Part shown: positions 16,365 through 26,077 of the stretch, piece by piece
How positions within the stretch are numbered: the first letter of the stretch is position 1
Layout of the letters: the number at the start of each line of letters is the position of its first letter
Source: Elusimicrobiota bacterium
GTDB taxonomy: Bacteria > Elusimicrobiota > Elusimicrobia > Elusimicrobiales > UBA9959
NCBI GenBank assembly: GCA_012517235.1
Contig: JAAYVI010000015.1
Span: forward strand, 1 to 42,907
Length of the DNA: 42,907 bases
Direction: 5' to 3'
Notes under the pieces: model-generated
What the model was told of the DNA's origin: nothing
Seen by the model: the letters and a program-made list of their open reading frames with translations, nothing else
Database searches by the model: none
Translations under genes and position numbers: made by a program

Positions 16365-16553
16365 TTAATGAGGAGGATTTACTCCCAATTCTTTACAAAT
16401 TTTTTTAACGGAAAAATCCGCTATTTCATTATGTCTGGTTACGGGAACTTCTTTTTGAGTTACCGGATTGGAAAATACGGAGTACTTTCCTCCCTCTCTG
16501 ACCAAAACGCATCCTTCTTTGGTTAAATGTCTGATAAGATCTTTTCTTTTCAT
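16365..16553 (-). CDS. Orphan HicA/YcfA-like protein
   Basis: MKRKDLIRHLTKEGCVLVREGGKYSVFSNPVTQKEVPVTRHNEIADFSVKKICKELGV has the HicA-like fold pattern. Confidence 0.7.
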   Translation of the reverse strand: MKRKDLIRHLTKEGCVLVREGGKYSVFSNPVTQKEVPVTRHNEIADFSVKKICKELGVNPPH

Positions 16554-16563
16554 AAAACCTCCG

Positions 16564-17088
16564 TCAATTCCTTTCAAATTTTCCCGAAAGCTTCCACAAA
16601 AAATTACCGCTCTTATCGAAGTAAACGTTTATCAAATGTATATTCCCGTCTTCATTCTCCAAAACCAAATAACTTTTTCCGCTTTCTATCATTACTCCTT
16701 TAACTTTTCCGTAAGACAAAGGGATAGGCATTATTTCCTGCTTTTCTTGCTCTTGAGAATCCGAAAAAGAATAGTAAGACTGAGTTTCCATAACGTCGGT
16801 CATAACCTCGGAATACTCTTCGTCCTCTTTTTTGATTTGATTTTTTGATAATACCGTAGAAGTAGACTTGGAAAGATTGGACGTAGAAGTCTGCGTACTT
16901 ATTTGAACTGTTTTAACCTGTTTGGGAGCGGTTTGTTGTTTAACCGAGTTAATATTATTATCGGGCTTATTTTTTAAAGAAGCGGTAGAATATGAGACTT
17001 CGGAAGGCGGCGCCGGTTTGACATCTTTTTTTTCCTGCGCCGCAATCGGCAAAGATAAAAAACTCAAAAAAAGAAAAATAATTTTCAT
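16564..17088 (-). CDS. Hypothetical exported protein with Ser/Thr/Gln-rich N-terminal region
   Basis: Signal peptide MKIIFLFLSFLSLPIAAQ; no recognised family. Confidence 0.6.
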   Translation of the reverse strand: MKIIFLFLSFLSLPIAAQEKKDVKPAPPSEVSYSTASLKNKPDNNINSVKQQTAPKQVKTVQISTQTSTSNLSKSTSTVLSKNQIKKEDEEYSEVMTDVMETQSYYSFSDSQEQEKQEIMPIPLSYGKVKGVMIESGKSYLVLENEDGNIHLINVYFDKSGNFLWKLSGKFERN

Positions 17089-17097
17089 AACCGCCTC

Positions 17098-17910
17098 CTA
17101 AAATCTTTTAATTAAAACTTTTTTCGCTTTTATTTTCAAAAGAGAAAAAGCCAATTTTGAAAATTTTTCCGGCGCGTCGCTTACGTAAAAATAATTTTTA
17201 CCTTTCCCCTTTTGTTCCAAGAATCCTTCGACGGAAAGCTCGTCTATTAAAAACTTGGCGACGCTTTCCGCGGAATTTATTATTTTAACGTCGGGCAAAA
17301 TAGAATTTATTTCTTTTAAAAGCATAGGATAATGAGTGCATCCTAAAATTAAAGTTTCGGGATTTTCTTTTTTTAAGTCTTTCAAATATTCCTTTGCTAT
17401 TTCAAAAGATATTTTTTTGCCCGCCCATCCTTCTTCCACTATGGGAACAAAAAGAGGACAAGCTTTTTGAATGACTTTGAAATAAGGATTTATTTTCTTA
17501 AGCTCTGTTTCATAAGCTTTGCTTTTTACCGTGGCTTCGGTGCCGATAACCGCTATTTTTCCTTTTTTAGACGCTCCGGCCGCTTCTATCGCTCCGGGTT
17601 TTATAACGCCAATTACCGGAACTTTGGAATTTTTTTTAACTTCGTCCAAAGCCAAAGAAGAAACCGTATTGCATGCGACAACAACGGCTTTAACGTTTAT
17701 GCTTTTAAAATAAGAAGATATCTCTCCAGCAAATCTTTTTATTGTTTCTTGAGATTTTGTTCCGTAAGGAACTCTTGCGGTATCGCCGAAATAAACTATA
17801 TCTTCCTTGGGCAAAAGGCGTCTCACTTCCTTAAAAACGGTAAGTCCGCCCAAACCGGAATCGAATATTCCTATGGGTTTTTTAACGTGTCCAACCTTTT
17901 TTATCAGCAT
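17098..17910 (-). CDS. murI: Glutamate racemase
   Basis: KPIGIFDSGLGGLTVFKEVRRLLPKEDIVYFGDTARVPYGTKS, ACNTVSSLAL, LGCTHYPML. Confidence 0.96.
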   Translation of the reverse strand: MLIKKVGHVKKPIGIFDSGLGGLTVFKEVRRLLPKEDIVYFGDTARVPYGTKSQETIKRFAGEISSYFKSINVKAVVVACNTVSSLALDEVKKNSKVPVIGVIKPGAIEAAGASKKGKIAVIGTEATVKSKAYETELKKINPYFKVIQKACPLFVPIVEEGWAGKKISFEIAKEYLKDLKKENPETLILGCTHYPMLLKEINSILPDVKIINSAESVAKFLIDELSVEGFLEQKGKGKNYFYVSDAPEKFSKLAFSLLKIKAKKVLIKRF

Positions 17911-19426
17911 ATTCCAAAACGCCCTGATATATGGCTTCGGCGACTTTTTTTCTTATTTTAGAATCGTTCATATTCTTCTGATCGGCGGAATTGGTCATAA
18001 ATCCCGTTTCGACCAAAATACCCGGAGCATATGTACCTCTTAAAACATAAAAAGCGGCCTGCTTTATACCTCTGTTTTTAAAAGGAGTTTTTTTCTCAAA
18101 ATTTTTTGCGACATAAGAAGCCAGAAGGCTTCCTTCGTTTATATATTCGTTCTTGGCCAGAGAATGCAGAACCAAAGCGGCCGAATCGTAAATTTTGCTG
18201 TCGTCTTCCAAAGAAACTACCGAGTTTTCATAATCGGCGACTTCGGCGGACCAAGGATCGCTTGCTTTTTCGGATAAAAAATATATTTCAAAACCGCTTT
18301 CTTTTCTGTTTCTGGAAGCGTTGGCATGAATGGAAATAAAAAGATCGGCCGAAGACTTATTTGCCATTTCGGATCTCTCGTTTAAAGGTATAAAAATATC
18401 CGTTTTTCTGGTTATTACCGCTTCAAATTCCGGACGTTTGGAAAGCATATCATAAAGCTTAAGAGCTATGTCCAAATTTATCTCTTTTTCCTTCATCCCG
18501 AATATTCTGTTGCCTCCCGGGTCTTTTCCTCCGTGCCCGGGATCTATGAATATTTTTCTCTTTGTCTTTTTTTCCGGAGAAATCTTATCGGGCAAAACGG
18601 CGGAAACTGTAGAAGAGTCCGAAACTGCCGGCTTTATATCCGGAGTTATTGCCGGAAGATCTCCTATTCTATTTTTTAAAGGTTCTTTTGAAACCAAAAA
18701 ATCGGCGACTATTCTGTCGGGATTATTCAAAGTAAAAATTTGAGCGTCCGAGAAGTTTTCGCCGAGATCAAAAACGGCTTTGGCCGATTTTCCTTCTTGA
18801 GATACGGAAACGCTTTTAACTATACCGTCGTCTATGGAAATATTTTCCCCTGCGGCCGGATATGATCCGCCTATTAGGGAAATTATAAATTTGCCCCCGT
18901 CTTGCCTTGAAACCGAATACTCCAGAGGTTCGTATAAATAAATTACGACTCTTGTTTTATCTTTATATGAAAAATATCTGATGGAGCTTATGTTTATCTT
19001 TTCATACATTTTTAAAGCTTTGTCGCTTTCGGAAAATTCCAACCTAAAACCCATTGTTTTGGAAAAAGCCGGATTTAAAAATATATCTTCGGCCAAAAAG
19101 ACTTTACCGCCTCTTATTATTATGCAATTTGAAATTTCTACTGTTTCTTCGTCGTCATATTTTACGATATCAGACTTTTTTTCGACCGATATCTTATGAG
19201 ATTTAAGCTGTATAATCATTTTTCCCGAAACCGAATACCAATAAGTTTTACCTCCGAGTTTGGGAACTATTTCTGAGGAGTCGTAATATCTTTTTTCCGA
19301 AAAAACGTAAATCTTTATTTTGGATTTATACTGATCGTTTTTATAAAACTTAACCTCCGAAATACCGGCATAAGCGGACGAAGTTAAAATTAATATCGGT
19401 AAAATGAGCTTTTTTAACATAAGCAC
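17882..19426 (-). CDS. N-acetylmuramoyl-L-alanine amidase (AMIN-like plus Amidase_3)
   Basis: IFIDPGHGGKDPGGNRIFGMKEKEINLDIALKL, SADLFISIHANASRN, and PGILVETGFMTNSAD. Confidence 0.92.
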   Translation of the reverse strand: MLMLKKLILPILILTSSAYAGISEVKFYKNDQYKSKIKIYVFSEKRYYDSSEIVPKLGGKTYWYSVSGKMIIQLKSHKISVEKKSDIVKYDDEETVEISNCIIIRGGKVFLAEDIFLNPAFSKTMGFRLEFSESDKALKMYEKINISSIRYFSYKDKTRVVIYLYEPLEYSVSRQDGGKFIISLIGGSYPAAGENISIDDGIVKSVSVSQEGKSAKAVFDLGENFSDAQIFTLNNPDRIVADFLVSKEPLKNRIGDLPAITPDIKPAVSDSSTVSAVLPDKISPEKKTKRKIFIDPGHGGKDPGGNRIFGMKEKEINLDIALKLYDMLSKRPEFEAVITRKTDIFIPLNERSEMANKSSADLFISIHANASRNRKESGFEIYFLSEKASDPWSAEVADYENSVVSLEDDSKIYDSAALVLHSLAKNEYINEGSLLASYVAKNFEKKTPFKNRGIKQAAFYVLRGTYAPGILVETGFMTNSADQKNMNDSKIRKKVAEAIYQGVLEYADKKGWTR

Positions 19427-19468
19427 CTCTATTATAATTATATATAAAAGGCGGCCCTCTTCGGGGAA

Positions 19469-20920
19469 TTATTCGAGTATTATTCTATAATCTTCCCATA
19501 AAAGCTGGGGATCGTTAAAAATCTTAACGCTTCTATGGACATTTTTTTCAATTAAGTGTTGCTTTTCTCTTAAAACCTCTCCCAAAAGAGGATGAACCGC
19601 TATTCTTAAATTGCCTCCGGGACGTCCCATTGTCAAATTTTGTATGTCTCTTTGTATGTTAAGCCTTATGCTTTCGCTCGATAAAACTCTTCCGGAGCCG
19701 TGACATTGGGGACATTGGTCGGTTAGCATGCTGAAAGTGCTTTCTCTTTTTCTTTCTCTGGTCATTTCGACCAAACCGAGCCTGGTTATCGGTAAAATCC
19801 TTATCTTGGCTCTGTCTTTTTTAACCGCGTCTTCCAGGGCTCTTACCACTTTATGTCTATTGGACGCTTTTCTCATATCTATAAAATCTATCACTATTAT
19901 GCCGCCTATATTTCTAAGTCTTATTTGTCTGGCTATTTCATAGGCCGCCTCTATGTTTGTTTGAGTTACCGTTTCTTCTTGAGATTTATTGCCTATATAT
20001 CTGCCCGTATTTACGTCTATGGCGCAAAGAGATTCGGCTTCCTGTATTATTATGCTGCCTCCGTTGGGAAGTTCCACTTTTATTTTTTTAAGCTCGTTTA
20101 TTTCCTCTTCTATCTTAAAAGCCTTGAATATCGGAACTTTTGATTCGTAAAATTTTATTCTGTCTTTAAGTTCCGGAGATATCTTGGACACAAATTCCTG
20201 CACCGCAATACATTCTTCTTTATTGTCGAGCATATAAATGTTTACGTCTCGAGACAAAACGTCTCTGGCGACCTGCATGGACAAACTCATATCTTTTCTC
20301 AACAAATAAGGAGAATTTACGCTTTCATATTTTTTTAGTATAGACTCCCAAAGACGCAAAAGATATTTTAGTTCTTTATGCAATTCGTCTTCGGTGGCCC
20401 CCTCAGCTTCGGTTCTGACTATACATCCTATTTTTTCAAGTTTTACGCTTTCGGAAATTTTCTTTATTATTTCGCTCAATCTCTTTCTTTCCTCGTCGTC
20501 TTCTATGTTTTTCGACACTCCCACAAATTCTTGATAAGGAGTAAGGACCAGATATCTCCCCGGCAAACTTATGTCCATCGTAACTTTCATTCCCTTTGTG
20601 CTTATGGCGTCTTTCGTAACCTGAACCATAACTTCCTGATCTTTTTTCAAAATTTTATCTATCCCTTGTCTTTTATCTCCCAAAACGTCGGAAATATAGA
20701 TATAAGCGTTTTTATCCAATCCTATGTTTATAAAAGCGCTTGAAATACCGGGAAGAACATTTTCTACTTTTCCCTTATAAATATTTCCCACTATGTTTCC
20801 TACGGAACGTCTTTCCCAAAAAAGTTCGGAAAGCATTCCGTCTTCCAGAACCGCTATTCTCGTTTCCTCAAAAGAGGTATTGGCGTAAATTTCTTTTTTA
20901 AGAGTAGTTTCTTTTTCCAT
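19469..20920 (-). CDS. rng: Ribonuclease G/E family
   Basis: GNIYKGKVENVLPGISSAFINIGLDKNAYIYISDV S1 domain, CAIDVNTGRYIGNKSQEETVTQTNIEAAYEIARQIRLRNIGGIIVIDFIDM, CPQCHGSGRV zinc-link. Confidence 0.95.
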   Translation of the reverse strand: MEKETTLKKEIYANTSFEETRIAVLEDGMLSELFWERRSVGNIVGNIYKGKVENVLPGISSAFINIGLDKNAYIYISDVLGDKRQGIDKILKKDQEVMVQVTKDAISTKGMKVTMDISLPGRYLVLTPYQEFVGVSKNIEDDEERKRLSEIIKKISESVKLEKIGCIVRTEAEGATEDELHKELKYLLRLWESILKKYESVNSPYLLRKDMSLSMQVARDVLSRDVNIYMLDNKEECIAVQEFVSKISPELKDRIKFYESKVPIFKAFKIEEEINELKKIKVELPNGGSIIIQEAESLCAIDVNTGRYIGNKSQEETVTQTNIEAAYEIARQIRLRNIGGIIVIDFIDMRKASNRHKVVRALEDAVKKDRAKIRILPITRLGLVEMTRERKRESTFSMLTDQCPQCHGSGRVLSSESIRLNIQRDIQNLTMGRPGGNLRIAVHPLLGEVLREKQHLIEKNVHRSVKIFNDPQLLWEDYRIILE

Positions 20921-20933
20921 GATGTTCTCCTTT

Positions 20934-21590
20934 TCAAATTTCGTTTAAATTTCCGGCGGAATCTATCCAATAAATATTTTTCTTTATCACTTTGGACAGT
21001 TCCACGCGAGAATCCGTGAGTCTGTCGATTACCGCTTCCGGTCTTATGCTTCTTCCTTTGATTCTTTTGATAAAAACTTTAACCGCGCCGCTCGATTGCC
21101 AAACTGCCCGGTAAAGCCAAAAAGACAAATCCTCCTTTCGTATCTTTGAATCTTTTTCTATCGTTATTTCCAAAGGAGAAAGAGAGAGATTTTTTTCAAA
21201 TACTTTTTTGAATTCGGATATGTCGGACAAAGGATATAAATCGTATTCCTCTATCGAATCTACGGCCTCAACCGGCGGGAAAAAAAGCGGAATACTTTTA
21301 TAAGACATAAAAGAAAACCCTTCCGGTAAAGACGAAAAGAATTTTTCAAATTCTTCTTTATTAGGTCTTACGTTAAGCCAAACATCGGCATATTCGCACT
21401 CGCTGAAATAATTTCTTGGCAAAGCCGGTCCGAAAGAAAATTTTCCTTTCCCATTTTGCTCCGCCAATGGAAGATTTTTTAAAAAAATTTCCTTGAGGAT
21501 ATTTCTGCTTTTTTTAAATCCGTCCTCAAAAGAATCTTCGGGCGATTTTGAAAATCTCAATCTATATCTGTATTCCGCTTTTTGACTCAT
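20934..21590 (-). CDS. TIGR03936/DUF2344 'radical SAM-linked' protein, stand-alone
   Basis: EYRYRLRFSKSPEDS...FSFGPALPRNYFSECEYADVWL fits the DUF2344 pattern. Confidence 0.75.
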   Translation of the reverse strand: MSQKAEYRYRLRFSKSPEDSFEDGFKKSRNILKEIFLKNLPLAEQNGKGKFSFGPALPRNYFSECEYADVWLNVRPNKEEFEKFFSSLPEGFSFMSYKSIPLFFPPVEAVDSIEEYDLYPLSDISEFKKVFEKNLSLSPLEITIEKDSKIRKEDLSFWLYRAVWQSSGAVKVFIKRIKGRSIRPEAVIDRLTDSRVELSKVIKKNIYWIDSAGNLNEI

Positions 21591-22921
21591 GTTATGGAAT
21601 ATCTCCTGGAATATACCGATTGTATTAATCCTAAAATTATAAATACTGAAACCAGATTCGAACCTCCGTAAGAAAGCATGGGCAAAGGAACTCCGGCTAC
21701 CGGCAGAAACCCCAATATCATGCCGAAGTTAATTAAAAAGTAAGAAAAGAATAAAGCAAAAAAACCTACGCATATAAAGTAGCCGTAATTATCCCGCGCC
21801 AAAGCCGCTATTTTTCTTATTCTGTAAATAATCAAAGCATAAAGAGACATCGCCCCGAAAGTTCCTATAAAGCCCAATTCTTCGCCTATTACCGAAAGGA
21901 TAAAATCCGTATGCCTTTCCGGCACAAATCCCAATCTCGACTGCGTACCGGAAAATATTCCTTTGCCCAAAAATCCTCCCGAGCCTATGGCGATTCTTGC
22001 CTGAAGCAAGTTATAACCTGCTCCCTTGGGATCTTTTTCAGGAGAGATAAATACCTCTACTCTTTTGTATTGATAAGATTTAATTTGCTGTTTAATAAAT
22101 ATCCCGGTAAGAAAACCGGCTATTATTATGACCGCAAAACCCGCAAAATATATTCCCGGAATATTTTTAAAATAAACCGTTATTTTCCAAATCAAATATG
22201 CCGCCGCCGATACGAATACTATAAAAAAGAAAGTATTCCAGCCTAAGTCGGCAAGTTCAAAAAAAGCCGATATGAACATATTATCTGCCAAATCAGGATT
22301 TAAAACTATGGCCGTCCATAAAAAAGGAAAAAGAGAACTAACAAATACATAAGCCAAAATGACATAGACATGGAAAGAAGAAGCTCCGGCTACATAAAAC
22401 ATGGCAAATATTACCGGAAGAGTTATAAGTATTCCGGAAAAGTCGGGTTGTTTTAACATAAGAAACATAAAAGGAGCGGTAATAAGAAGACCTAAAAAAA
22501 GATAAAAAAATTCGGACATCCTATTAAAGTTTTTTTCCAAATAAGACGACAAAGAAAGAATAAGCCCTATGCGCGCAAATTCGCTCGGCTGAAGAGAAAA
22601 AAAAGGCAATCTATACCACGATCTCGATCCTTTATCGACAACTCCGAATATAAAAAGACCGGCCAATATTATTATGGAAAAAGCATAAACATATTTCCAT
22701 TGATCGTTAAAAATCTGATAGTTAATTACCCAGAATAAAAGCATAAAAATCAATCCGACAAAAAGAGCCAAAAAATGAGTCCTGATTATTCTCGATTGAG
22801 CCGGCAAAAGAGAGGTTGAAGATAAAATCGCAAAAGTTCCGATCGCTATCAATACCAAAGCGAAAGCAAAAAGGTACCAGTCGAATCTCGTCTTTTTTAA
22901 ACCGCTTCCGGTTATCATCAA
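21587..22921 (-). CDS. rodA: Rod shape-determining protein RodA (SEDS glycosyltransferase)
   Basis: Polytopic; LLQARIAIGSGGFLGKGIFSGTQSRLGFVPERHTDFILSVIGEELGFIG. Confidence 0.95.
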   Translation of the reverse strand: MMITGSGLKKTRFDWYLFAFALVLIAIGTFAILSSTSLLPAQSRIIRTHFLALFVGLIFMLLFWVINYQIFNDQWKYVYAFSIIILAGLFIFGVVDKGSRSWYRLPFFSLQPSEFARIGLILSLSSYLEKNFNRMSEFFYLFLGLLITAPFMFLMLKQPDFSGILITLPVIFAMFYVAGASSFHVYVILAYVFVSSLFPFLWTAIVLNPDLADNMFISAFFELADLGWNTFFFIVFVSAAAYLIWKITVYFKNIPGIYFAGFAVIIIAGFLTGIFIKQQIKSYQYKRVEVFISPEKDPKGAGYNLLQARIAIGSGGFLGKGIFSGTQSRLGFVPERHTDFILSVIGEELGFIGTFGAMSLYALIIYRIRKIAALARDNYGYFICVGFFALFFSYFLINFGMILGFLPVAGVPLPMLSYGGSNLVSVFIILGLIQSVYSRRYSIT

Positions 22922-22935
22922 AACCTCTTAAACTC

Positions 22936-24738
22936 TCACTCCACCGGCGACGAAAAATCCTTGGACGAATCGGATTTCGTATCCGGATAAGCCGCTCTAA
23001 TTATGGCTTTTGCCACGGATAAAGCCGAAGTGGACCCGTGCTCTCCGTGTTCTATGAGAGAAGCTACCGCCACTTTGGATTTTTCTCCCGGTTTTTTGGC
23101 AAAACAAATAAACCATGCGTGATCTTTACCGTGAGGATTTTGAGCCGTACCCGTTTTACCGTAAATTTCCAAACCTTCGGTAAATATCGGACGTCCGGTT
23201 CCCGTTTTTATAACTTCTCCCATAGCTTCGTAAATTTTTTCCCAGGTTTTCTCTTTGAGTTTTATTTTATTTTTTAATTTGGGACTATTGTAAAAGACTT
23301 CTTCTCCGTTTCTTTTTAAAATTTTTTCCGCGTAATACGGCTCGTAAATAAGTCCTTTTGAGGCAAGAGCGGCCGCAAAAACCGCCATTTGCATGGGAGT
23401 TACCAATGTTTCGCCCTGGCCTATGGCCAAATTAAGAGTATCTCCTATGAACCAATAACTTTTTTTTCTCGCTCTTACTCTGGGACCGAAAAGATTTCCT
23501 GAATTTTCCGATAAAAACATCGCTCCGGTTTTTTGGCCGAATCCGAATTCATAAGCCGTTTTTTCTATTTCCAGAGGTCCGACTCTTAAAGCCGCATTAT
23601 AATAATATACGTCGCATGAGTGAGCCAGGCCGCTGATTAAATCCATATTCTTATGTCCTTTTTTTTCCCAGCACTTAAATATCCTGTCTCCGGCGTCGTA
23701 AAAGCCGGGACAGAAAAATTTTTCGTCTGGAGGAGGGTTATCGTTTTCCAGAACGGCTATGGAAGTTATTATTTTAAAAACGGAGGCCGGAGGATAAGCG
23801 CCTTGAACTCCTATGTTAAATTCGTCAAAATTTTTATCTTTCTCTTTTTTTTCTTCGTTATAATTTACAGAAAAATTAGGATCGAAACCCGGCTTAACGG
23901 CATAGACCAAAATTTTTCCGCTATAAGGGTCCAAAGCTATGGCGGCGCCTCTTTTATAGGGCAAATCGGCCAAAGCTTTTTCCGCGGCGCTTTGCATATT
24001 GAAATTAACCGTAAGATATAAATCGCTTCCCGGTTCGCCTTCCCGGCTATCGGCTATTTTTACCATTCTTCCCTTATTATCCACCTCCACATAAAGTCCG
24101 CCGTCTTTTCCTTTAAGATATTTTTCATATATTTTTTCGACGCCCGTTTTACCGACCAGAGAATCCATAGAATATTCGGGAAGAGAAGAGTAATTCTTCC
24201 ACTCAAAGGCGTCTATTTTTCCCATATATCCGGTTATATGGCTAAGCCATGTCCCGTAAGGATATTCTCTTATGGCTTCCGAAACCATTTGAAATCCGGG
24301 ATAAAAATTTTTAAGTTCGGAAATTCGCATAATGGCATAAGAACCCAGATTGGAAGCCACTTTAACCGGCTTTTGAGAATTTTTAGCTTTTAAAAGCATA
24401 TTAAAAACGATTTCCTTATCCGCGCCGACATATTTCGAAGCGTATAAAGCCATTTTTTTGATATCCTGCAAAGAGGTTTTTGAATCCGGAAAATATATAA
24501 GACTATAAGAAGGCTTATTCGAAGCCAAAACCGTTCCGTCGGCCGAGATTATTCTTCCTCTCGGAGCCGCCTGATTTATAACTTGCGTTCTATTTTTTTC
24601 GGCAAGCTTTAAATAATATTCGTGTTTAAGTATTTGCATGTCCACCATTCTTATTAAAAAAAGCACGAATACGAAATAAAAAGCTCCCAAGAAAAAATCA
24701 AATCTGTCAAATTCGCTTTTAGATTCTATCAAAGACAT
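22936..24738 (-). CDS. mrdA: Penicillin-binding protein 2
   Basis: PPASVFKIITS (SxxK), AHSCDVYYYN, YGKTGTAQNPHGKDHAWF (KTG). Confidence 0.95.
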   Translation of the reverse strand: MSLIESKSEFDRFDFFLGAFYFVFVLFLIRMVDMQILKHEYYLKLAEKNRTQVINQAAPRGRIISADGTVLASNKPSYSLIYFPDSKTSLQDIKKMALYASKYVGADKEIVFNMLLKAKNSQKPVKVASNLGSYAIMRISELKNFYPGFQMVSEAIREYPYGTWLSHITGYMGKIDAFEWKNYSSLPEYSMDSLVGKTGVEKIYEKYLKGKDGGLYVEVDNKGRMVKIADSREGEPGSDLYLTVNFNMQSAAEKALADLPYKRGAAIALDPYSGKILVYAVKPGFDPNFSVNYNEEKKEKDKNFDEFNIGVQGAYPPASVFKIITSIAVLENDNPPPDEKFFCPGFYDAGDRIFKCWEKKGHKNMDLISGLAHSCDVYYYNAALRVGPLEIEKTAYEFGFGQKTGAMFLSENSGNLFGPRVRARKKSYWFIGDTLNLAIGQGETLVTPMQMAVFAAALASKGLIYEPYYAEKILKRNGEEVFYNSPKLKNKIKLKEKTWEKIYEAMGEVIKTGTGRPIFTEGLEIYGKTGTAQNPHGKDHAWFICFAKKPGEKSKVAVASLIEHGEHGSTSALSVAKAIIRAAYPDTKSDSSKDFSSPVE

Positions 24739-25205
24739 TTTTTTACGCTCAAATATCTGTCCGAAATTTCATAAAACAGCCAAAAAAACAAAAGATTTAA
24801 AAAAGGAGCCACTATAAAATCCTTCCATGAAAAAAACCAATTTTTATAAATCGCAAAATAAAACAAAGAATAAAATAAAATATTCAAATAAAAAAAGGAA
24901 AAAAACAGTATGCTTCTGGAAAAACCCGACGAAAAGTCGGCCCTGCTTCTAAGAGAAATCAAAGAATAAGAAATTAAAGTATAAGAAAGGCAGTAAAGTC
25001 CGAAATGACCCCAGGATGAAAAATCGGAAAAAAATCCTAAGAAAAAAGAAAAAACGAGAGAATGAACGGGAGAAAAAAGAGAAACCGAAGAAACACAAGC
25101 CATAAATGCAAAGTCCAAAGATAAGCCGAAAAATCTAAAATGTTCTCCCCACCAGTATTGTAAAGCGCAAACTATCAGGAAATAAACAATACTTCTAAAT
25201 ATCAT
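24729..25205 (-). CDS. mreD: MreD-like membrane protein
   Basis: Small polytopic protein positioned between mreC and mrdA, with overlapping frames. Confidence 0.8.
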   Translation of the reverse strand: MIFRSIVYFLIVCALQYWWGEHFRFFGLSLDFAFMACVSSVSLFSPVHSLVFSFFLGFFSDFSSWGHFGLYCLSYTLISYSLISLRSRADFSSGFSRSILFFSFFYLNILFYSLFYFAIYKNWFFSWKDFIVAPFLNLLFFWLFYEISDRYLSVKKCL

Positions 25206-26047
25206 TGATTTTCTCCCGAAGAAAGAGGAGAATAATATTCCTGCACATAAACCTCTTTCATTTTTTCAAAATCGCAATAAGGTTTTATTTTAACTTGATA
25301 AAAATTCATGGCGGAATCCTTCTTTAAAACATCCGAAACCGAGCCTACCGGAATACCTCCGGGAAAAGTAAGAGAACTTAAAGAAGTATAAATTTTATCT
25401 CCTATCAAAAATTCAAATTTTGAGGGCACATAATCTAAAATAAGTCCTTCGTTTTCTTTTCCTCTGCATAAACCTTCGGCCGAATCTTTTCCGCCGTAAG
25501 CTATGAAAGAAAAATCTTGATTTACTATGGAAACCGCTTTGGAGTATTTCTCGTAAACTTCCGAAATTCGGCCGGCCAAATAAAATCCTCCCGAACAGAA
25601 ACCTAAAACGGTAAAACCTTCCGCTATCCCGTCCTTCTTTCCCTTATCTATGAAAAAACCGGAATATCCCGAAACCGGCGTTCTTGAAACTACGAAAGCA
25701 AAAGTTCCCTTGCGAGACATATTTTCCGAAAGAGACAATATTTTTCTGAGTCTGTCGTTTTCCTGTTTAATAGCTTCAAATCTTGAGAATTGAGTTTCAA
25801 AACGCTTTTTATTCTCTTCGAAATCCCTATGTTTAAGATCCGCTTCTATAAGATCTTTTATGTTTTTAGGCAGCGAAAACAGCTTGTTTTCATATTTTCT
25901 TATAAAGAATATATGAGGATTTAAAGAATAGGAAAAAGCTAATTTAACGGAAGTTACCAAAGAAGATAAAGGAAGTATTATAAAAACGAAAGACAAAAGA
26001 ACTAAAAGAAAAAAAACATATTTTAAAGAAGAATTGCCGTCTCTCAT
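25202..26047 (-). CDS. mreC: Rod shape-determining protein MreC
   Basis: Single N-terminal TM, coiled coil, RTPVSGYSGFFIDKGKKDGIAEGFTVL; synteny. Confidence 0.9.
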   Translation of the reverse strand: MRDGNSSLKYVFFLLVLLSFVFIILPLSSLVTSVKLAFSYSLNPHIFFIRKYENKLFSLPKNIKDLIEADLKHRDFEENKKRFETQFSRFEAIKQENDRLRKILSLSENMSRKGTFAFVVSRTPVSGYSGFFIDKGKKDGIAEGFTVLGFCSGGFYLAGRISEVYEKYSKAVSIVNQDFSFIAYGGKDSAEGLCRGKENEGLILDYVPSKFEFLIGDKIYTSLSSLTFPGGIPVGSVSDVLKKDSAMNFYQVKIKPYCDFEKMKEVYVQEYYSPLSSGENQ

Positions 26048-26077
26048 ATTTCACGGCGCAGCCTCAAAAAACCTTTT

